Source of the DNA: Cardinalis cardinalis
Taxonomy: Eukaryota > Chordata > Aves > Passeriformes > Cardinalidae
Assembly (NCBI GenBank): GCA_014549065.1
Contig: JACDOX010000023.1
Span: forward strand, 1,677,980 to 1,741,979
Direction of reading: 5' to 3'
Length of the DNA: 64,000 nt
This document shows, one piece after another, positions 37,801 through 51,700 of the stretch. The position numbers and the translations under genes were made by a program. The notes under the pieces were generated by a model. It saw only the letters and a program-made list of their open reading frames with translations, was not told where the DNA came from and did not search any database. Positions within the stretch are counted from its first letter, which is position 1, and each line of letters starts with the position of its first letter.

Positions 37801-39616
37801 ACCAAACCACTGCTCTATGTGACTGTAGCAGAACTGGGTCCTTGGTATTTTATCTATCTGATCATGAGACAACTTTAATCATGTACTGATCGTGACAAAA
37901 GATTGAAAATACTTCTAGGCAAATTGGCTGCATTTGTACAAATACTTTTCTTTGTTTTATTTGGCTGCAGAAGGAGTAGAACTGTGTCAGTTGTGCAATG
38001 ATACACTTGGTAAATTTTGTAGAGGTGAAATATTTCTGAAATTATTGAAGGTGAGATGTAAAGAAAATAAATAATCAGAAAGCCATGTTCTTTAAACATT
38101 TTATTTGTCCAAAGCCCTTCACTTTCTGAAGTATTGTTCCATTACTTCAAAAATAGAATAACAATGAAAATCTCAGGTTATTAAATCCTCTGAAATAACC
38201 ATAACCAATCATAGGCCATCATTACTTTAGTATCTCCTGTGATTGATATTCTTTTACACATGGAAAAAATAAACCTAGTCGGATAGATATGCACATATTA
38301 TCTTTGTGCTTTGCCTGGAAGCTGCCTGCATGGTTGAAAGAGCTGTTCTTTTGGCAGGAGCTTCAATCCTGTACTATATCCTGCACAGTACTGTCTCGTA
38401 GTTCAAGTTTAGGCAGAGTGCCATAAAAATTGCACCTTTATCTTCTATGCAGTTATATGTGACAACAAACAAGCACTCAGATGCTTCAGTTTCCATCCTT
38501 TTCCATGATACTCCACTCATTCATCCCGCAATTGGGAGTTTTGTGCTTCCTTCAAACAGGGAATGCTTGAACCCGTATCTGTCATATTAGTGAGGTGCTA
38601 GGCCGCGAGGTATTCTGGTTAACTTGTTCTCCACCCTTTCTCTTGAAGTGCATCCAAAAACTCTACCTTCCTGGGCCAGAAGGAGTATGGCCAAGAAGAA
38701 ACCTGACTCTACCTTCAGGTTCAGACATTTGGTTAGAAAAGGAAGAAAACCAGGAATGCCAGACACTCCTCCCTAATATATATGCATATTATATAACTGT
38801 TAAAAGAGCCTTGGGAGCAGAGTAAAGAAACACAATATAAAGAAACATAATGTCTGTTATTATTAAACAACCTTCTGAGAAGATGGCTAAATATGTATTG
38901 TCTTTGTCTGCTTGTAGTAGCCCTGAAATATACAGATTCAACGAATCTCCATCTGTGTTTTCTCAAGTCTATGGGTAAAATTATTGCAGTGTTCATTGCT
39001 CTCCTCTTTCTTTTTAAATTAGCACTTGATTCCTGTTTAAGGCCTTTTGAAATGTTCCCGTGCACTTCATTGCACGGCAGAAAATCACCTTGCAGCTATN
39101 GCACCTTTCTACAGCAGTTCCCTTGGGCTTTTTATTAAGGAAATGCAAGAACACTCATGTTTTATTCTGCCAACACCAAATATGATGGAATGCCAAAGGT
39201 TAAAATGAGAGGTAGGAAAAACAATTGTGCAAGAACTTTATAGTTATCAGAGAGCTGCTCTCAGGTATTCACTGGGATAGAAGTGCTGCATACTGTGCAA
39301 ACAAAAAATTAAATATAATCTTTACACTGAAAGAAAGACATCCTTAATAAACAAGAAAGATCAAAAGTTAATTATGAAATCAGGGTACAGAAGATGACCT
39401 GCCTCAGATGCAAACTGCCCAAAACAACAGATTTAGAGCCAGCAAGACATTCCCATGCTTCTGGCACTGAGTTCAGTGCTCAGCATGATGTGCATATCAT
39501 ATTTCTGCACCTGGATATATCTTCTGTATGAGATACTAAAATTCCTGAAAGCTCTGCTTAGGCAAAGTCTATCCTTTCATGCAGTTAGGCAGGCTGTTCG
39601 TGTTGTGCCCTGANAA

Positions 39617-39649
39617 CAGTGCTTCATAGCCCTCAGTGCTTCATAGCCC
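39617..39649 (+). repeat. 16-bp tandem duplication
   Basis: CAGTGCTTCATAGCCC is present at 39617-39632 and 39634-39649, separated by one base, with no mismatch. Confidence 0.9.
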
Positions 39650-39835
39650 ATTGACGTTCCTTTTCCAACAAGAAACACAAGCATTATTTAACCTAAAAAA
39701 GTTTGAGAGTTTAAACATAAAAAATACTGAAAATTCCTGTTCATGGGAGAATTTTGAGTCNTTGGTGGTAAACAAAATAACTGATGTTTTCAATTTCTGA
39801 CATCCTTAGATCTTTAGAATGGCCTTTCATAGGGA

Positions 39836-39915
39836 TTATATGCATATATTTAGAATATATACTATATATATACACATACATATATAGATGTGTGTATATA
39901 TTATATGCATGTGTA
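39836..39915. repeat. AT-rich microsatellite-like patch
   Basis: Interrupted TATA, CATA and TGTA dinucleotide runs, including ACTATATATATACACATACA. It is a degraded TA/CA repeat. Confidence 0.75.
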
Positions 39916-40523
39916 TTTACACATTGACACATTCTCTTCTTCATAACTGAAGAATATTCCCACTGAATAGCTTAGAATTTGGCTCTGTTTGAGAATAACA
40001 TTCTGTATGGAAGAAGTTAAATCCTGTCTAAAGTACAGAATATCTTGGACCTCCTTCAGCTTTACTGTATATGCAATTAATAATTCAAGATTCAGAAAAT
40101 AGAAACAAAGANGAGGAAGCTCACCAAACATGGCTTTTCTTGAGAAACACAGAGGAAAAATCTCCCTAATGTATTCCTAANGTTGAAAGATGATGGAAAT
40201 TATTGACCTTTCAGCGGTCAGGACTGTGGTTAGACTATATTGTATATGATATGATCTCTTAGTGGGACACCTTTTTGAGGGTCAGCTGCTCAAAGGAAAG
40301 GTTAATGTTTGCTGTCATGTACAAAAGAGCTCTGCAAAACTTCAGTCAACTGGAAACCCTTGTCAGTTGGAAGTTTAATTAGATTAATTGAGCTTAATTA
40401 TGTGTAGTACTTAATAACAGTTAAGCAGAGGCTAACTAATGTGCTTTAAATCTGTATTCTCAAAATTATTCTCAGCCTAAAGTATTCTATGCTATATGTA
40501 TGTTGGAGTAGTCTCCATTTCCA

Positions 40524-40580
40524 TAGAATATATAAATATTACTACATTTTCTGTAGAATATATTAATATTACTACATTAT
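40524..40580 (+). repeat. 27-bp tandem duplication, 30-bp period
   Basis: The segment at 40524-40550 is repeated at 40554-40580. Both copies start TAGAATATAT or TAGAATATAT-like and end ATATTACTACATT; they differ by a few bases. It may be recent slippage in AT-rich DNA. Confidence 0.85.
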
Positions 40581-43500
40581 GCCAAAACTGTCTCCTCTAG
40601 CATGTGAAATATGATGTGTCAGCAGTTTATTTCAGCTTTTNAAGCAAAAGGAATAGTTGCTATAGCAGTTGTTACATCATAGCTCATTTGACATACTCTC
40701 AGAACAATTATGGATGAGGTTNTAAACAATTTTGTCACCTGTGTAGTAAGAGCAGGGCATATTTCAGGACATATTCCCGAAAACATGAAAACTAGAGCCT
40801 TCCTGCTGACACATGGTTTGGAACTGAATTCTGGAATGACAAAATTTTCTGTGTTGGTCTCAAACAGCGCTGAGAAAAAAAGTCAGACATAAAGAAAGAT
40901 TCAAAGGCATTTAAGGCATATAATTAACTTTTTGGAGGTGTTCATTACAGCTATGTGAAAATACAGTTCTTCTCAATTCCACAGTACATGTATGAGCTCT
41001 TCCTAGAAGATTGCTACATATAGATGCACGACTTTGAAGCAACTGAGTGCAAACAAATGTACTGCAACCATTATTTTGCTCTGCACCTTTGACTGGTGTC
41101 AATTTTCTCTCTAGATGATGCTCAGATAGAACTTACTGGAAAAAAACTTCTGCATTTTGCCAAAAGATAGTTTAGGATCAGAATCTTTACTAACACATGA
41201 ATAAACTAACTAGCTGCTTTATCAAACTAGCGAGGGGATCTGGACCATAACATAAAATACAGTGCTGTACTCCTGTCAGAAGCTATTGCACTTTTTGTCT
41301 TCACTTTCCCCATGGTTCTTAAATCTAAGTTTTGTTGGTAGAAACCTGGCATTAGCAACTTTAAATTTACACAGGCAACTATTCACAAAAGAAGCTCCAC
41401 TACATGTGTGGAGACAGATAATTCTTGGCAGAGCTTTCTGTCAAGCATTTCTAAGGATTTTGGCACAAGTGGAGGTAGGGAGGGAGATGAGACTCTAAAT
41501 TGAACTTCTGAGATGTACTTAAGGCCATCAAGGAGTTGAGGGACACTGTAGGATAAAACAAGGCTTTGCAGTTTTCACAGAACTGAGGGGCATTCGTTCA
41601 ATCCAAGCCCTGTCAAAAACTCACATCTTCAACTATTTTTATTTCTATAATATATTCAATTGAGTAAATTAAAGTGAGAAGGCCTTTTCCATTTTCTTTT
41701 ATTTCCATTTAAAATTAAAATTTGCTTGTTCTCTGGAAAAATGCATGATAATACAAATAAAATGCAGCAGAAAGAGTGCAAGAAGTGAAAGTATCAAGCT
41801 CTCACGGGTAGAGGAAATCCTTGTTTTCTAACCCTTTCAAGTTCTTATTTGGGTGATTCATTCCTGTTGCTTGAAAAATTCCTTACAACATGACTATGAA
41901 ACAGATCAATGTATTCAGGTCACAGGAAATAACAGAAAGGAAAAGACTGAATGTGATTTCCTGACTGAAGGAGCTATTTCTCTACCACCCCTCCCTAGAT
42001 ATCTTGCCTTCAGCCCATCCTAATTCAATTAGGAATAGTACTAGAAATGTCTCAAGTTACTGCAATTGCTGCAGCAAAAAGGGAGGAAGATGATAAGAAA
42101 GTACATACCTCTGACCTGTGTGGGACTGCTCCAAAATAACTCAATTACCTGTTATAAAAATAACTGTTACCTATACTACTCTGTCCTGGTGATAGCTACG
42201 TGGGAATAGATGCCATCATTTATAAAGTGCCTTTGACCTATTCACCTGGACCCAGATCAGTAATCCATCTGGGCTGGGACAATTTCTAACACTCCCAATC
42301 TGTCAACAGTTCCAAACAGCTGCCATTTCCAAAATAAAGCCAGCCTTTCAGACAAATGTCATCTCCTTTCCCTCAAGATGTGGCATTACTCTTCTCTGCT
42401 CCTCCTCTCATAAATTTCACTGATGTGATAGGGGATCAGTAACTGGTCCTTGAAAAGGTGACTGAAGAAGTGGCAGATCCAGTAGCTGATAAACCATCTT
42501 AACCTGAAATGATAAAAGATTATTCACACTCATGCTCTGGGACTTGTGATTCTAAAGAAATATGGGCTTCATTTCTGCCTGAAAAAAATGGAGTGAAACA
42601 CTATACTGAAAAGGGCAAAAAAGGTACATAAAACTTACTTTAGAAATTTTTTTACTGGATGATTTTATTTTCATGTTTATGAAAATTTGTGGGATGACAT
42701 TTTATCTTTATTATCACACTGCAGTCAGTGGAAATTAAATTACATTTATATGTGAGGAGAAGTGATGACAGGTGACTGCTTGAATGAGGAAGGGACAAGA
42801 CACTCCATTGGTCCTGTTTGCTCTAAATTCCCACACACAAAATTTCCATAATTTTTAAAACAGTCAGCATTCTTTGGGAGTTACCTGCTTGTAAACCAAG
42901 ATCATCCATAGGTGTGGTGTAAAAGGAGACTGTGTGGACTTACTTCACAGAGCAGATTTATATGTATGAAACACTGCTTCCATCTGGTTGAGTTCCTCCA
43001 GTACATTTGTCTTGAAGTGGGAGAGAGCTGTTGCAGCTTTTAAAATGTTATAATTAGCTTTAGTACAGCTCTCTGCTGTCACTGCCAAACTGTTTTTCCA
43101 TGTGGAATTAGTGNGTTCAAATCCTTCTGTGTCATGGTCCCCTGTGCAACTCAGATGTGTGTCACAATGTCCACAACAATGATGGACATCCTATGTTTTT
43201 ATATCTGTCTATAACATGCAGTTAATAAATGTACTTTCAGTAGAAGAGCTTAAACTCCTATAAACACTGAATAGCAAAAAATAAAAATGAGATTTTTTTC
43301 ACTAAGCAGATTGTCTGGCAGTTTTTAACTTGAGGTAAACTTGTTAACCAGTTACAGAGAGACAAAGTAGACTGCTAAGAATAGTGTTTAAGNTATAAAA
43401 AGTATTAAAATTATTTTCTCTACATTCCTGAGAAACATTGTGCTGGAAACCAAGTGATGGTTGGAAGTGTGGTTTGAATTGTATTTATTTTTCTGTTACT

Positions 43501-44349
43501 TGAATCATAATGAGTTCCCAATGAGTGCCAGTGGTATTTTTACATAACACAAGAAACACAGCTAGTTATAAAGGCCAATGCAGCAGTAGCATATTAACTA
43601 CTATGAAATTAATCAGGTGTATTTCTGTGGTGGATTTTGCATCTGTGTCTCACAAGGCATCCTGCATGGAACTCTTGTTGGAGACAATTCTACCTACTTC
43701 TTCAATTAATTCAGAAGAATCTGCAAAAACTCAGCACAGCATACAGCATATATAGCTGTAAGCCCACAGTCTTTGGAAGTGGAAAAAATGTCTTTAAAAA
43801 GGGAATTATATAGACCTGGCCATTTATGATGCAAATCAATAACATTGATGATAAAGACCCTGTAGCACTCAATGGAAAATACAGAAGTTTTGAACAGTCC
43901 TACAGAATTTAAAAGATAAGGCTGTGTTTGGTGGCCAGCATGCAGGAACCTTTGCAAAGAAACTATGCAAAACATATTTTATGTCAAGTCCCCAAATATT
44001 TTATACTACTTTGATGGGGACTGTAGTAGGTTTTAGTATAAGTAAGACAATTTAATTAATTTTATCAGGTGTTTTAATGCCCAGGAGATTCTATCTGAAG
44101 TAAACAACAAAGACTTCAAGATTTCCTGGGAAACAATGTTTTTTTTCTTTAAGATAAATTGATGATATCATTTATTCCCCATCAAGTCCTTTTCTAACTT
44201 GTGAAGTTTTTTAATAGAGCTGTTTAGAAAACCCACTCCATACAATGCAGTTATTTTGTAAGTGTGCATTTTATATCATTGTATTCATCTAACTAGCTGT
44301 GGGTAAGAAAACATGGGGGTGTTTCATCATTTCTCTGAGCACTAGTGAA

Positions 44350-44385
44350 TGGAGTTTTTCCATTAAATGGAGCTTTTCCATTAAA
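44350..44385 (+). repeat. 18-bp tandem duplication
   Basis: TGGAGTTTTTCCATTAAA (44350-44367) is followed directly by TGGAGCTTTTCCATTAAA (44368-44385), with one mismatch. Confidence 0.9.
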
Positions 44386-47300
44386 AATTCTATTTTACTG
44401 TATTAAAAAGAAAAATTCATTATCAGTCAGGTACTTTAGTCCTGAGATGTCCCAGTTTCAGAAAGGTTTTATTTATGCTCAAAGCTTTGGCAACTGGATA
44501 ATCTGTCACTGAGTGGGAAATACATCAATTTATATTGAAGAGTGAAACCAGAAATAGTGAAAATTTGTTACTGATTCTTTATACAACTTCTATGACAAAA
44601 TAAAGCCTTTTGATAGAATCCTTTGATGTTCAATTTGATACTGGATCAGCCACAGGAGAAATAGGCAAATTCCTTCTGGCTAAAGTATCCCAGGGCTTTG
44701 AAAGTATGGAAGCTAATATTGTCACTTATATGATGTGATAAAGGGGGTAGGAGTTGTTTTTTTTTCAAGCAACTGCACTGAAATTTCATGAGCAGTGATG
44801 GTTGTTTAAAATTTGAAAAGAGATTTATGTCCAAGTGTTCAATGACACATACTAATGCGTGACTGAATTTTGAGAAATCAATGGCACCCAAGGATAGTAA
44901 TGATACTTTATTCTACTTTTAATTACAGAGCTGAGACTGTGGGGATTCCTAAGGAACTGGCCATTGGAATTTCTGATGGGAAATAATCCTACATTCCCCC
45001 TGCCCCCCAAAAGGAAGGGTGTAAAATGAGTAAATAGTAAGGCACGGCAGCAGTAGCCCAAATGGTCTGCGAGAAGGATTAGGGTCAACATGGAAATTAC
45101 ATTACCTTGGAAGCTTTGTAGGTGACAAGAATAAAGAGCTGAAAAAAACCCAGTAATCTGACACAATTTTTACACCTCTCTAAAAATATAAGCACAGTCA
45201 CTGTGGATTCATGGTGAAAACTTCATAATACCACAAAACCAAGACCGCCTACCTGGCCACCCATTTTAACCTCTGGACAGAACTGGTGTGTGATTGATAG
45301 ACACTAACTATGGAAATATTTCACAGGGTGCAGAGAAGTAAGGTTTTCCATGGGGGTTATTGTTTTCACAAAACATATTGGCTCCGTAAATAGTTCTGGT
45401 TAAAGTAAAAGCAGAGGATGCTCTGCAGCTCCTTATCCCTGTGCTGTAACCTGGGAGGCTGCTGGCTGGGCTCGCAGTGCTCCCATGTATGGCACACACA
45501 GAAAAATCTCAAGGTGCACAGGACCCCAGGTACACATGTAAGGAAAGGCTTCCCAGGGGCAAGGCAGCTCCTTGAGCTCCCCGCTCACGCTGCAGCCTTT
45601 GGAGTTGAGGTTGCACCTTGGAACACAGTTTGGGCAAAATCAGTTTGGGTTTTGATGATGCTGCCCATAGTCAGGTTAAGGGGATGCCAGCACCTTGGAA
45701 GTGAGCAAACCCAAATCTGCAGTGAGCCAGAGCCATTATCTGGAAGATTTTGACATGGGGCCCTTTTACTGGAAGCATGGATGGGGTTGTGAAGAGNAGA
45801 TGGTAATGTTTGCTAACCATAACAGAACGGCCTTGTTTGACACCACACAAAGGGATGATACTGTAAAAATTCTTTGGGGTCTTTATGGAAAATAGGTCCT
45901 TGTTTAAATTCTGTTCTATGATTAGTTACTGCTTAATTGCTTAATGCTTTTTTTTTTTTTAACATCCTTAGGGGATACGCACTCAGTATTTTGTGCAGTT
46001 TATAAAGCAGAGTTTATTTTCTGTTAGCACAGCAGTACCTCAATGCCGTGTGAGAACTCAAGGCTTTATGCATTAGTGGTGCAAACAGAAAGCCTATTTA
46101 GAATTTACCATGGCTCACACTGTCTAACCTTTTTTTTCCTTATTGTTAGATCTACTGAAACATCTGTAAGTCTGCCCTGCTAAATAAAAGCGCCTGACTT
46201 TTAGAATGAAAGCAGCTCTTGTAGATTCTGTGTTCACAACATGTCATATGGTACAGCTTGGTCAGGATATTTTTGAAGTTAAATAGTGTTTAGAGAAGTT
46301 CCAAAACAAAAATCAATCCAAGAAAAAAATTCCAAATAGAAGATTTTTGGTTTGCAAAATGTTGAAGTGTTGTCAGCCCTGCTTCTTTTTGAGTAAGGCT
46401 GATCTATAAAAACTAGCTTTGTCTGTACAGCTGTAACAAAGGGGATTGATTTAATTCTCTTTTGATGAAATAATTCGTTTTGTACAGACATGAAGGAAAG
46501 GTGTTGTCTTATTTAAAGAACAACCAGTCCAATTTGGAAAGGATAAATGTTTGTGTGGTAACTTGTAGGTGCACAAGGGCTAACAACCCAATCCCCTTGT
46601 CCATAGAGGAAAATTCCCTGAGCACTGGATTACACACTGAAATACCTCTAGTTCCAAGCAGGCTACTTGAACATGTAACTACAACCTTGTTCCAGGTGTG
46701 CCACATGTCAGCACTGGCTTCAGAAAGCCAAAAATCTTCAGAGAGAGTACTTTGATCTTTCTACTCCTCAAGTACAACACAAAACTAAACTAAAAGCAAA
46801 CAGCCCAGTGTAGCACGTTTAATCTGCTTGGGAATGTGGTGTTCTCTGAGAGCAGATGTACAGTTTTCATCTTCTGTCCTTCTCTCACAATTTTGCTCTT
46901 TTTTTGTTGTTGTTTTTAACCTGAATGTTGTATGATTTAGTTTTTTAAGCTACAGGCTCCCAGACAAGCTTCTGATTAACCTCTTGTATAAGACAAAATA
47001 TTTGTGTCCAAATTCCCCAGTCAGACCACAGCTCACACAGACTTCTTGTCTCTCCTCTAGTGGGGATCTTGGGAGTTTCCATTTGTCTGAGGAAGAGTTG
47101 TTTATCGCACATGTGACTCTGGTTCTGCTTCACCTGAGTCTCATGACTGTTTTTAGGCTGTAACCATCAAGGCTCATTTTTCCTTAAAATGGAAAAGCAA
47201 ATTTCTTGATTCTGTGATTGCAGAAAAATTTTGGAAGTGTGGAATGCTCCTCTAAAATGCAGAATCCAGAAGTCAAATAAAATATTTTCCTCCACTCTTT

Positions 47301-47869
47301 CATGTTCTTACCTTTTTTAGTCAGTTTCTTCCTTTTGCTTTGGTGGTTTTTTTTACAGAGAAGGTGGAGCCATGAGAATTAACTTACACTTATGGTAATT
47401 TATTTTTTATTTTTGAGGATTAGGCTGATCTCATGAAAAGTGAATTGGCAACAAGTCTCCAAACAGCACCAGCTACCAACTCCTTCAAAAAATTAAAGCA
47501 TTTAAAGCAATTTAAGATCTGTGTGTCATGATATATCTGAACCAAAGACAGATCCAAAGGAACTCTTTCCTTGTAGCGTTTATGGCAATCCTAAAAAAAC
47601 GGTTGGGATAAGACCCTAAGAGGAGACACAGCCTGACTGACAGTGTGGGCAGCATTCAGGGGATCAGAGGAATTTGCAGTGCATGTGTCAAACCAAATAT
47701 TTGCCTCTCATTATTCTGAGAGGAGTGCAGAAGGCTTCCTTTTCCCCCCTCATAAGTGTCCTGCAGCCTGAAGGTAAGGGTTCAATGCTGGACAACCAAG
47801 GGTTTTCTTGTTTAATTGTTAGTTCCTTGCTGGAATAATTTTAGATGTGAGTAATTGTTTTTCCCCCCT

Positions 47870-48019
47870 CTTTTATTTTTTCTTTCTTTCTTGCATCAGT
47901 GGAAAAAAAATATCAGAAGTATGGGAATATCGGAGCAAGTGGAAAGAGTGAAAACAACTGTTTTCCTGGAATATAATATGATGCCATGGGGGTCAGAAGC
48001 AGATGAAGCTAAACGATGA
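47870..48019 (+). other. Exon-like ORF behind a strong splice-acceptor-like tract (hypothetical)
   Basis: A long pyrimidine run (about 47858-47891) ends in TTGCATCAG (47891-47899), a textbook 3' splice acceptor. Directly after it, starting at 47900 in phase 0, runs an open frame of 39 codons that begins WKKNIRSMGI, ends EADEAKR and stops at TGA (48017-48019). The composition looks protein-like, with mixed charged residues and no low-complexity run except the first lysines. I do not recognise the peptide. No upstream partner exon is identified, and by chance alone a short open frame beside a pyrimidine tract is not rare in 64 kb. It could be a terminal coding exon, a non-coding RNA exon, or nothing. 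Confidence 0.12.
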
Positions 48020-48733
48020 CAGAAGAGAGTGCCTTTAAACATTTTTTTTTGTTCCATTTTGAGCCATAAAATATTCAAAGCTACTAATCTTACCATCAAA
48101 ATAATTATTTTTCTTCTGGACAACTAGATTAAGATTTAAGCTACTGGTGAATGACTGGTTTCCTTTTATTCTTTCTATTTCTTTTTTTAATTTTTGTGCT
48201 GTCAGTATGTTTAGTGCCAATTTTAGTATGGCTTTTGTTGCTCAAGAGTGGTTGCAAAAGACTTTGTGTTTTGTACACTCAAGAAACGACTGCTTGTAGC
48301 TATCAGGAACAATGTGAAGGACTGAGAAGGGAACTTGCTGGTCTGTAGTTAACCATACTATTTTGAAAAACACGCTTCAAGAAATAGTAATGAATACAGT
48401 TTACTAAGAACAAGATATTCTACAATTAAAAAGACTTCAAATAAAAGAAATCCATCTCAGAGAACACACTGGAAATTTTAATTTGAGTTCACCCAAGAAA
48501 AATCACCTTCAAGTTATTAAAAATGCCAGATCCTTGAATTTCAAGTTCAAGATATTTCTTTAGCAAAAGGATTTTTTTTTTTTTTAACAAGGTTCTATTT
48601 TTTAAGCCACAGATTTTTTTGCTGAAGAGAAGAATTGCTTATGAGTATCACAATAAGTTATATTTTTTGAATGGAGGAAAACAGCATGAATAGGTCTGAA
48701 ATGAAGATGCACTAGTTTAGTTTTGTATGTTAT

Positions 48734-48770
48734 GTGTTATCTTTAAGAATTGAAGTGTTATCTTTAAGAA
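48734..48770 (+). repeat. 16-bp direct duplication, 21-bp period
   Basis: GTGTTATCTTTAAGAA is present at 48734-48749 and 48755-48770 without mismatch. Confidence 0.9.
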
Positions 48771-51700
48771 CTACTTCTGATTAATTGCAAGGACTAATAA
48801 AATAAGTAGGCCTTCTCACATGTTTCAAGTTAAATGTGTGATCAAGTGTTCTGCTGGATTTGACAGGCTGTGCTCTTCAGTAGATACAGAAAGCCATTTT
48901 TTACTTCTTTTTTTTTTTTGTAAAACATAGTGAACTGAAGCATTTCACAAATACATTTATGCTTTATCTGATTGTTAATGGAAAAACTCCTGAATATTGA
49001 AAATGTTTGGTGATTTTTGGTTGGTTTTTTTGGGTTTGTTTCTCTTTTTTCTTCAGGGTGAGGAAGATGGAGGAAACAGTTTTTCATTTAGAAATCTTCA
49101 TTTGTAATTCTCACATACAAAAATGCAGTACTTGAAGATTTAGCACTTTGGATGACAGGAACTTTTTGTCCAACTTTGTCAGACATGAAATGATATTTTC
49201 CCGACTAATTGATTCCTACAATTGTTTAGGCAACCCAAAATGGCTTTCATGCTTCAATTTTACAGAGCAGTCAGGAAATTTGTTGTTTTCCTTTGTCCAA
49301 CATTTCTCTGTATCTGGAAAGTCTGCTTTTGAATATTAGGAACTTGATGCTATTTAATGGTGTTAATAATTTAACATTCTTTGATCTTTTTCAGGTAGTT
49401 CAAACCTTGAGAACACACAGTTTTTCACTCTTGTAGATAAACTTCAGTTGACTCACCTTCTCCAGCTTCAGTATGACATTGAAATAAATTTTATATAAAA
49501 GCATTACATTTTATGTGTATGTATCAATGCAGTGAAGGAGGCAATTGGTGCTGCTCTGAACTGCTGAGTGGTAATCAAATTTAACATTAACAACTTTTTC
49601 CCTCAAAACACGAGCCTGTGAGCAACAGTACTGAATTCACATTATGCTTTTTACAGACAATGTTTTTTCCTTTCAGGCTGTTTGCACCTGGCAAGTTGCC
49701 CCAGTTGCCAGCCCATGAAAGTCACAGTCAAGCTATGACAGAGCAGGTGTTTTATTTTGGCTGAGAAGAGCAAATTTCCAGCTGGACAACAGCCTGTAGC
49801 CCTTTACATATGCTTGAAGATGTCACATAACAATGTAAAAAGCAAAAAAATGTTACCAAAACTTTGTCTTGGTATCCACAAGTTACAGCATCTCCTTTTG
49901 TTGTCTGTAGTATTCAATGGACAGAGACAAGAACACATGAGGTAACTCCTCTCAGATTTTTAAAAGATCTGAATAAGAAATTACCTGGGATAAAAATGGT
50001 TCTTGCAAAAATACTGTCACATGTGCTGTCACACAGCAGCAGCTTTGCTGATCATCCTGTGTGTAACAATACAGGCACCACCAGACCACCTAAACTGAAA
50101 TCCAGTGATCTTGATGTTCTCCATTACACAAATAAGCCACCCTAGAAATTCCTGTCCTTTCTACTTCTGCATTAGATTTGTGTCTTTTGTTTTATGTAGG
50201 GCTTGGTACAAGATGATGAACCCTACAATACTGCTTTATCTCTACTCAGTCTCCTGTGGTTTGTGAGATATCTTAAGCCCTTTCCATCTTTTCCACACAC
50301 TTCGTGCCATTTACTTTGTGTAAGCTACTAATCTTAATTTTTTTACATTTATAAAGCTGCCAATTCTGTGTCTCATTCCTCTTTCCATAAACCAACNTCT
50401 GCTGATCCTTACTGGTCTCAAGAGAGCATCCTGCTCCCAGAAATTCTTCTTTTTCCCTAAAAAAGGGACCTAAAACCAGAAGAGATTCTTTGAGAACTTC
50501 CCTTTCCTCTCTCCCCAGTGGTGGGGCTGGGGCGTACTTCCCTCTGCACTAAGGGGAACTGACTGCCTACTTCTCCTTCCAGCCTTCCCCTCTTCCTGGT
50601 GCATTGGGTGCCTGNTCCAATGCCAGAAGATAAGCGGTAGAAAGGTTAAACAGTGGTTAGCAATGTGATGCAATTGCTGGGATGTTATAGGCCATATGGA
50701 GATTACCGCTGAGGTCCANTTGTCTTCGCTATGCTCCTTCAGTGCCCTGTTTAAAAAAAANANAAATAAAATGTCCTGTCGTCTACTGCCACACAGATGC
50801 CATTATTTTCATCCATTATCGTTTTGCTGAGAATTCTTCCTTGGCCTCTTCCTCAAAATAGACTTTTTTTTTTTGGTGACATTCCCATCAAACCACAAGA
50901 GAACCACTGAAAAGGGCCAGAANGAAGGGAACCTCTCCAGCCCCACCATGAGGCCCTGACAAAAGCCAGAAACTGGAGAGAGAAATCAGAGGAATGAAGG
51001 CACTGATTGCCAGCTCCAAACCCTCAGTTCACCTGCTTGCCACTTGGTGCTTGTACAAGTGGTTTTTCCATCTGTAGCCTGTATGCAGTCTAACTCAATA
51101 GCAGGTTCTTTGCTGCAGGAACCTCATTTACAGCTGGGATTTGAAAACCAGTAATTCTGTAAAACCACTTTCTTGCTGAGGGGGACCTGAAACAAAGCCT
51201 GTGATTTTTATAGAAGCCTGAATATGTATCTTCTGGAAACCATACCCTAAGAATCCATATTTTTTAGTCTCCCTGTCACTCGGGCAAGCGTCTGGACAGG
51301 TTGTGGACTGTCTTTCAGGAGAAATTTTTAAAACNCAGTTGAAGAAAAGACTTGCTAGGAATGTTCTGGATATAAACAATTCCACTGGTAGTTTTCACAG
51401 CAAGGCTTCTGTCTTTTTCTCTAAGAGTATTGCAAGAACTCTCTCACAAATCCTTTCCTCNATTTCTTTACTGTTTTTCAAATTTTACAGAATGTCTCAA
51501 AATCATAAAAATTTCATAAATAACAATTCAAAAACTAGACAACATAATTACAGGAGGCTAAAAGGAATTTTGGAAATTATCACTCACAAATCTGATGCTA
51601 ATCCTGTTCAGTAACAAATGAAGATCTGAGAAGAAAACAAAGTGATGGATGAGAGTCTAATAACAGATGCAAACAAAAATGGTTAAAGAGTAACAACAAA

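Larger units (their letters stand above)
34834..47869. other. Long AT-rich non-coding stretch
   Basis: About 13 kb without a recognised gene. It contains an AT microsatellite-like patch (39836-39915) and three short tandem duplications listed separately. Moderately GC-richer DNA at about 45.4-45.8 kb carries a 111-codon ORF that resembles nothing known. A segment near 35.4-35.9 kb has enhancer-like texture but no decisive motif. Confidence 0.6.
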
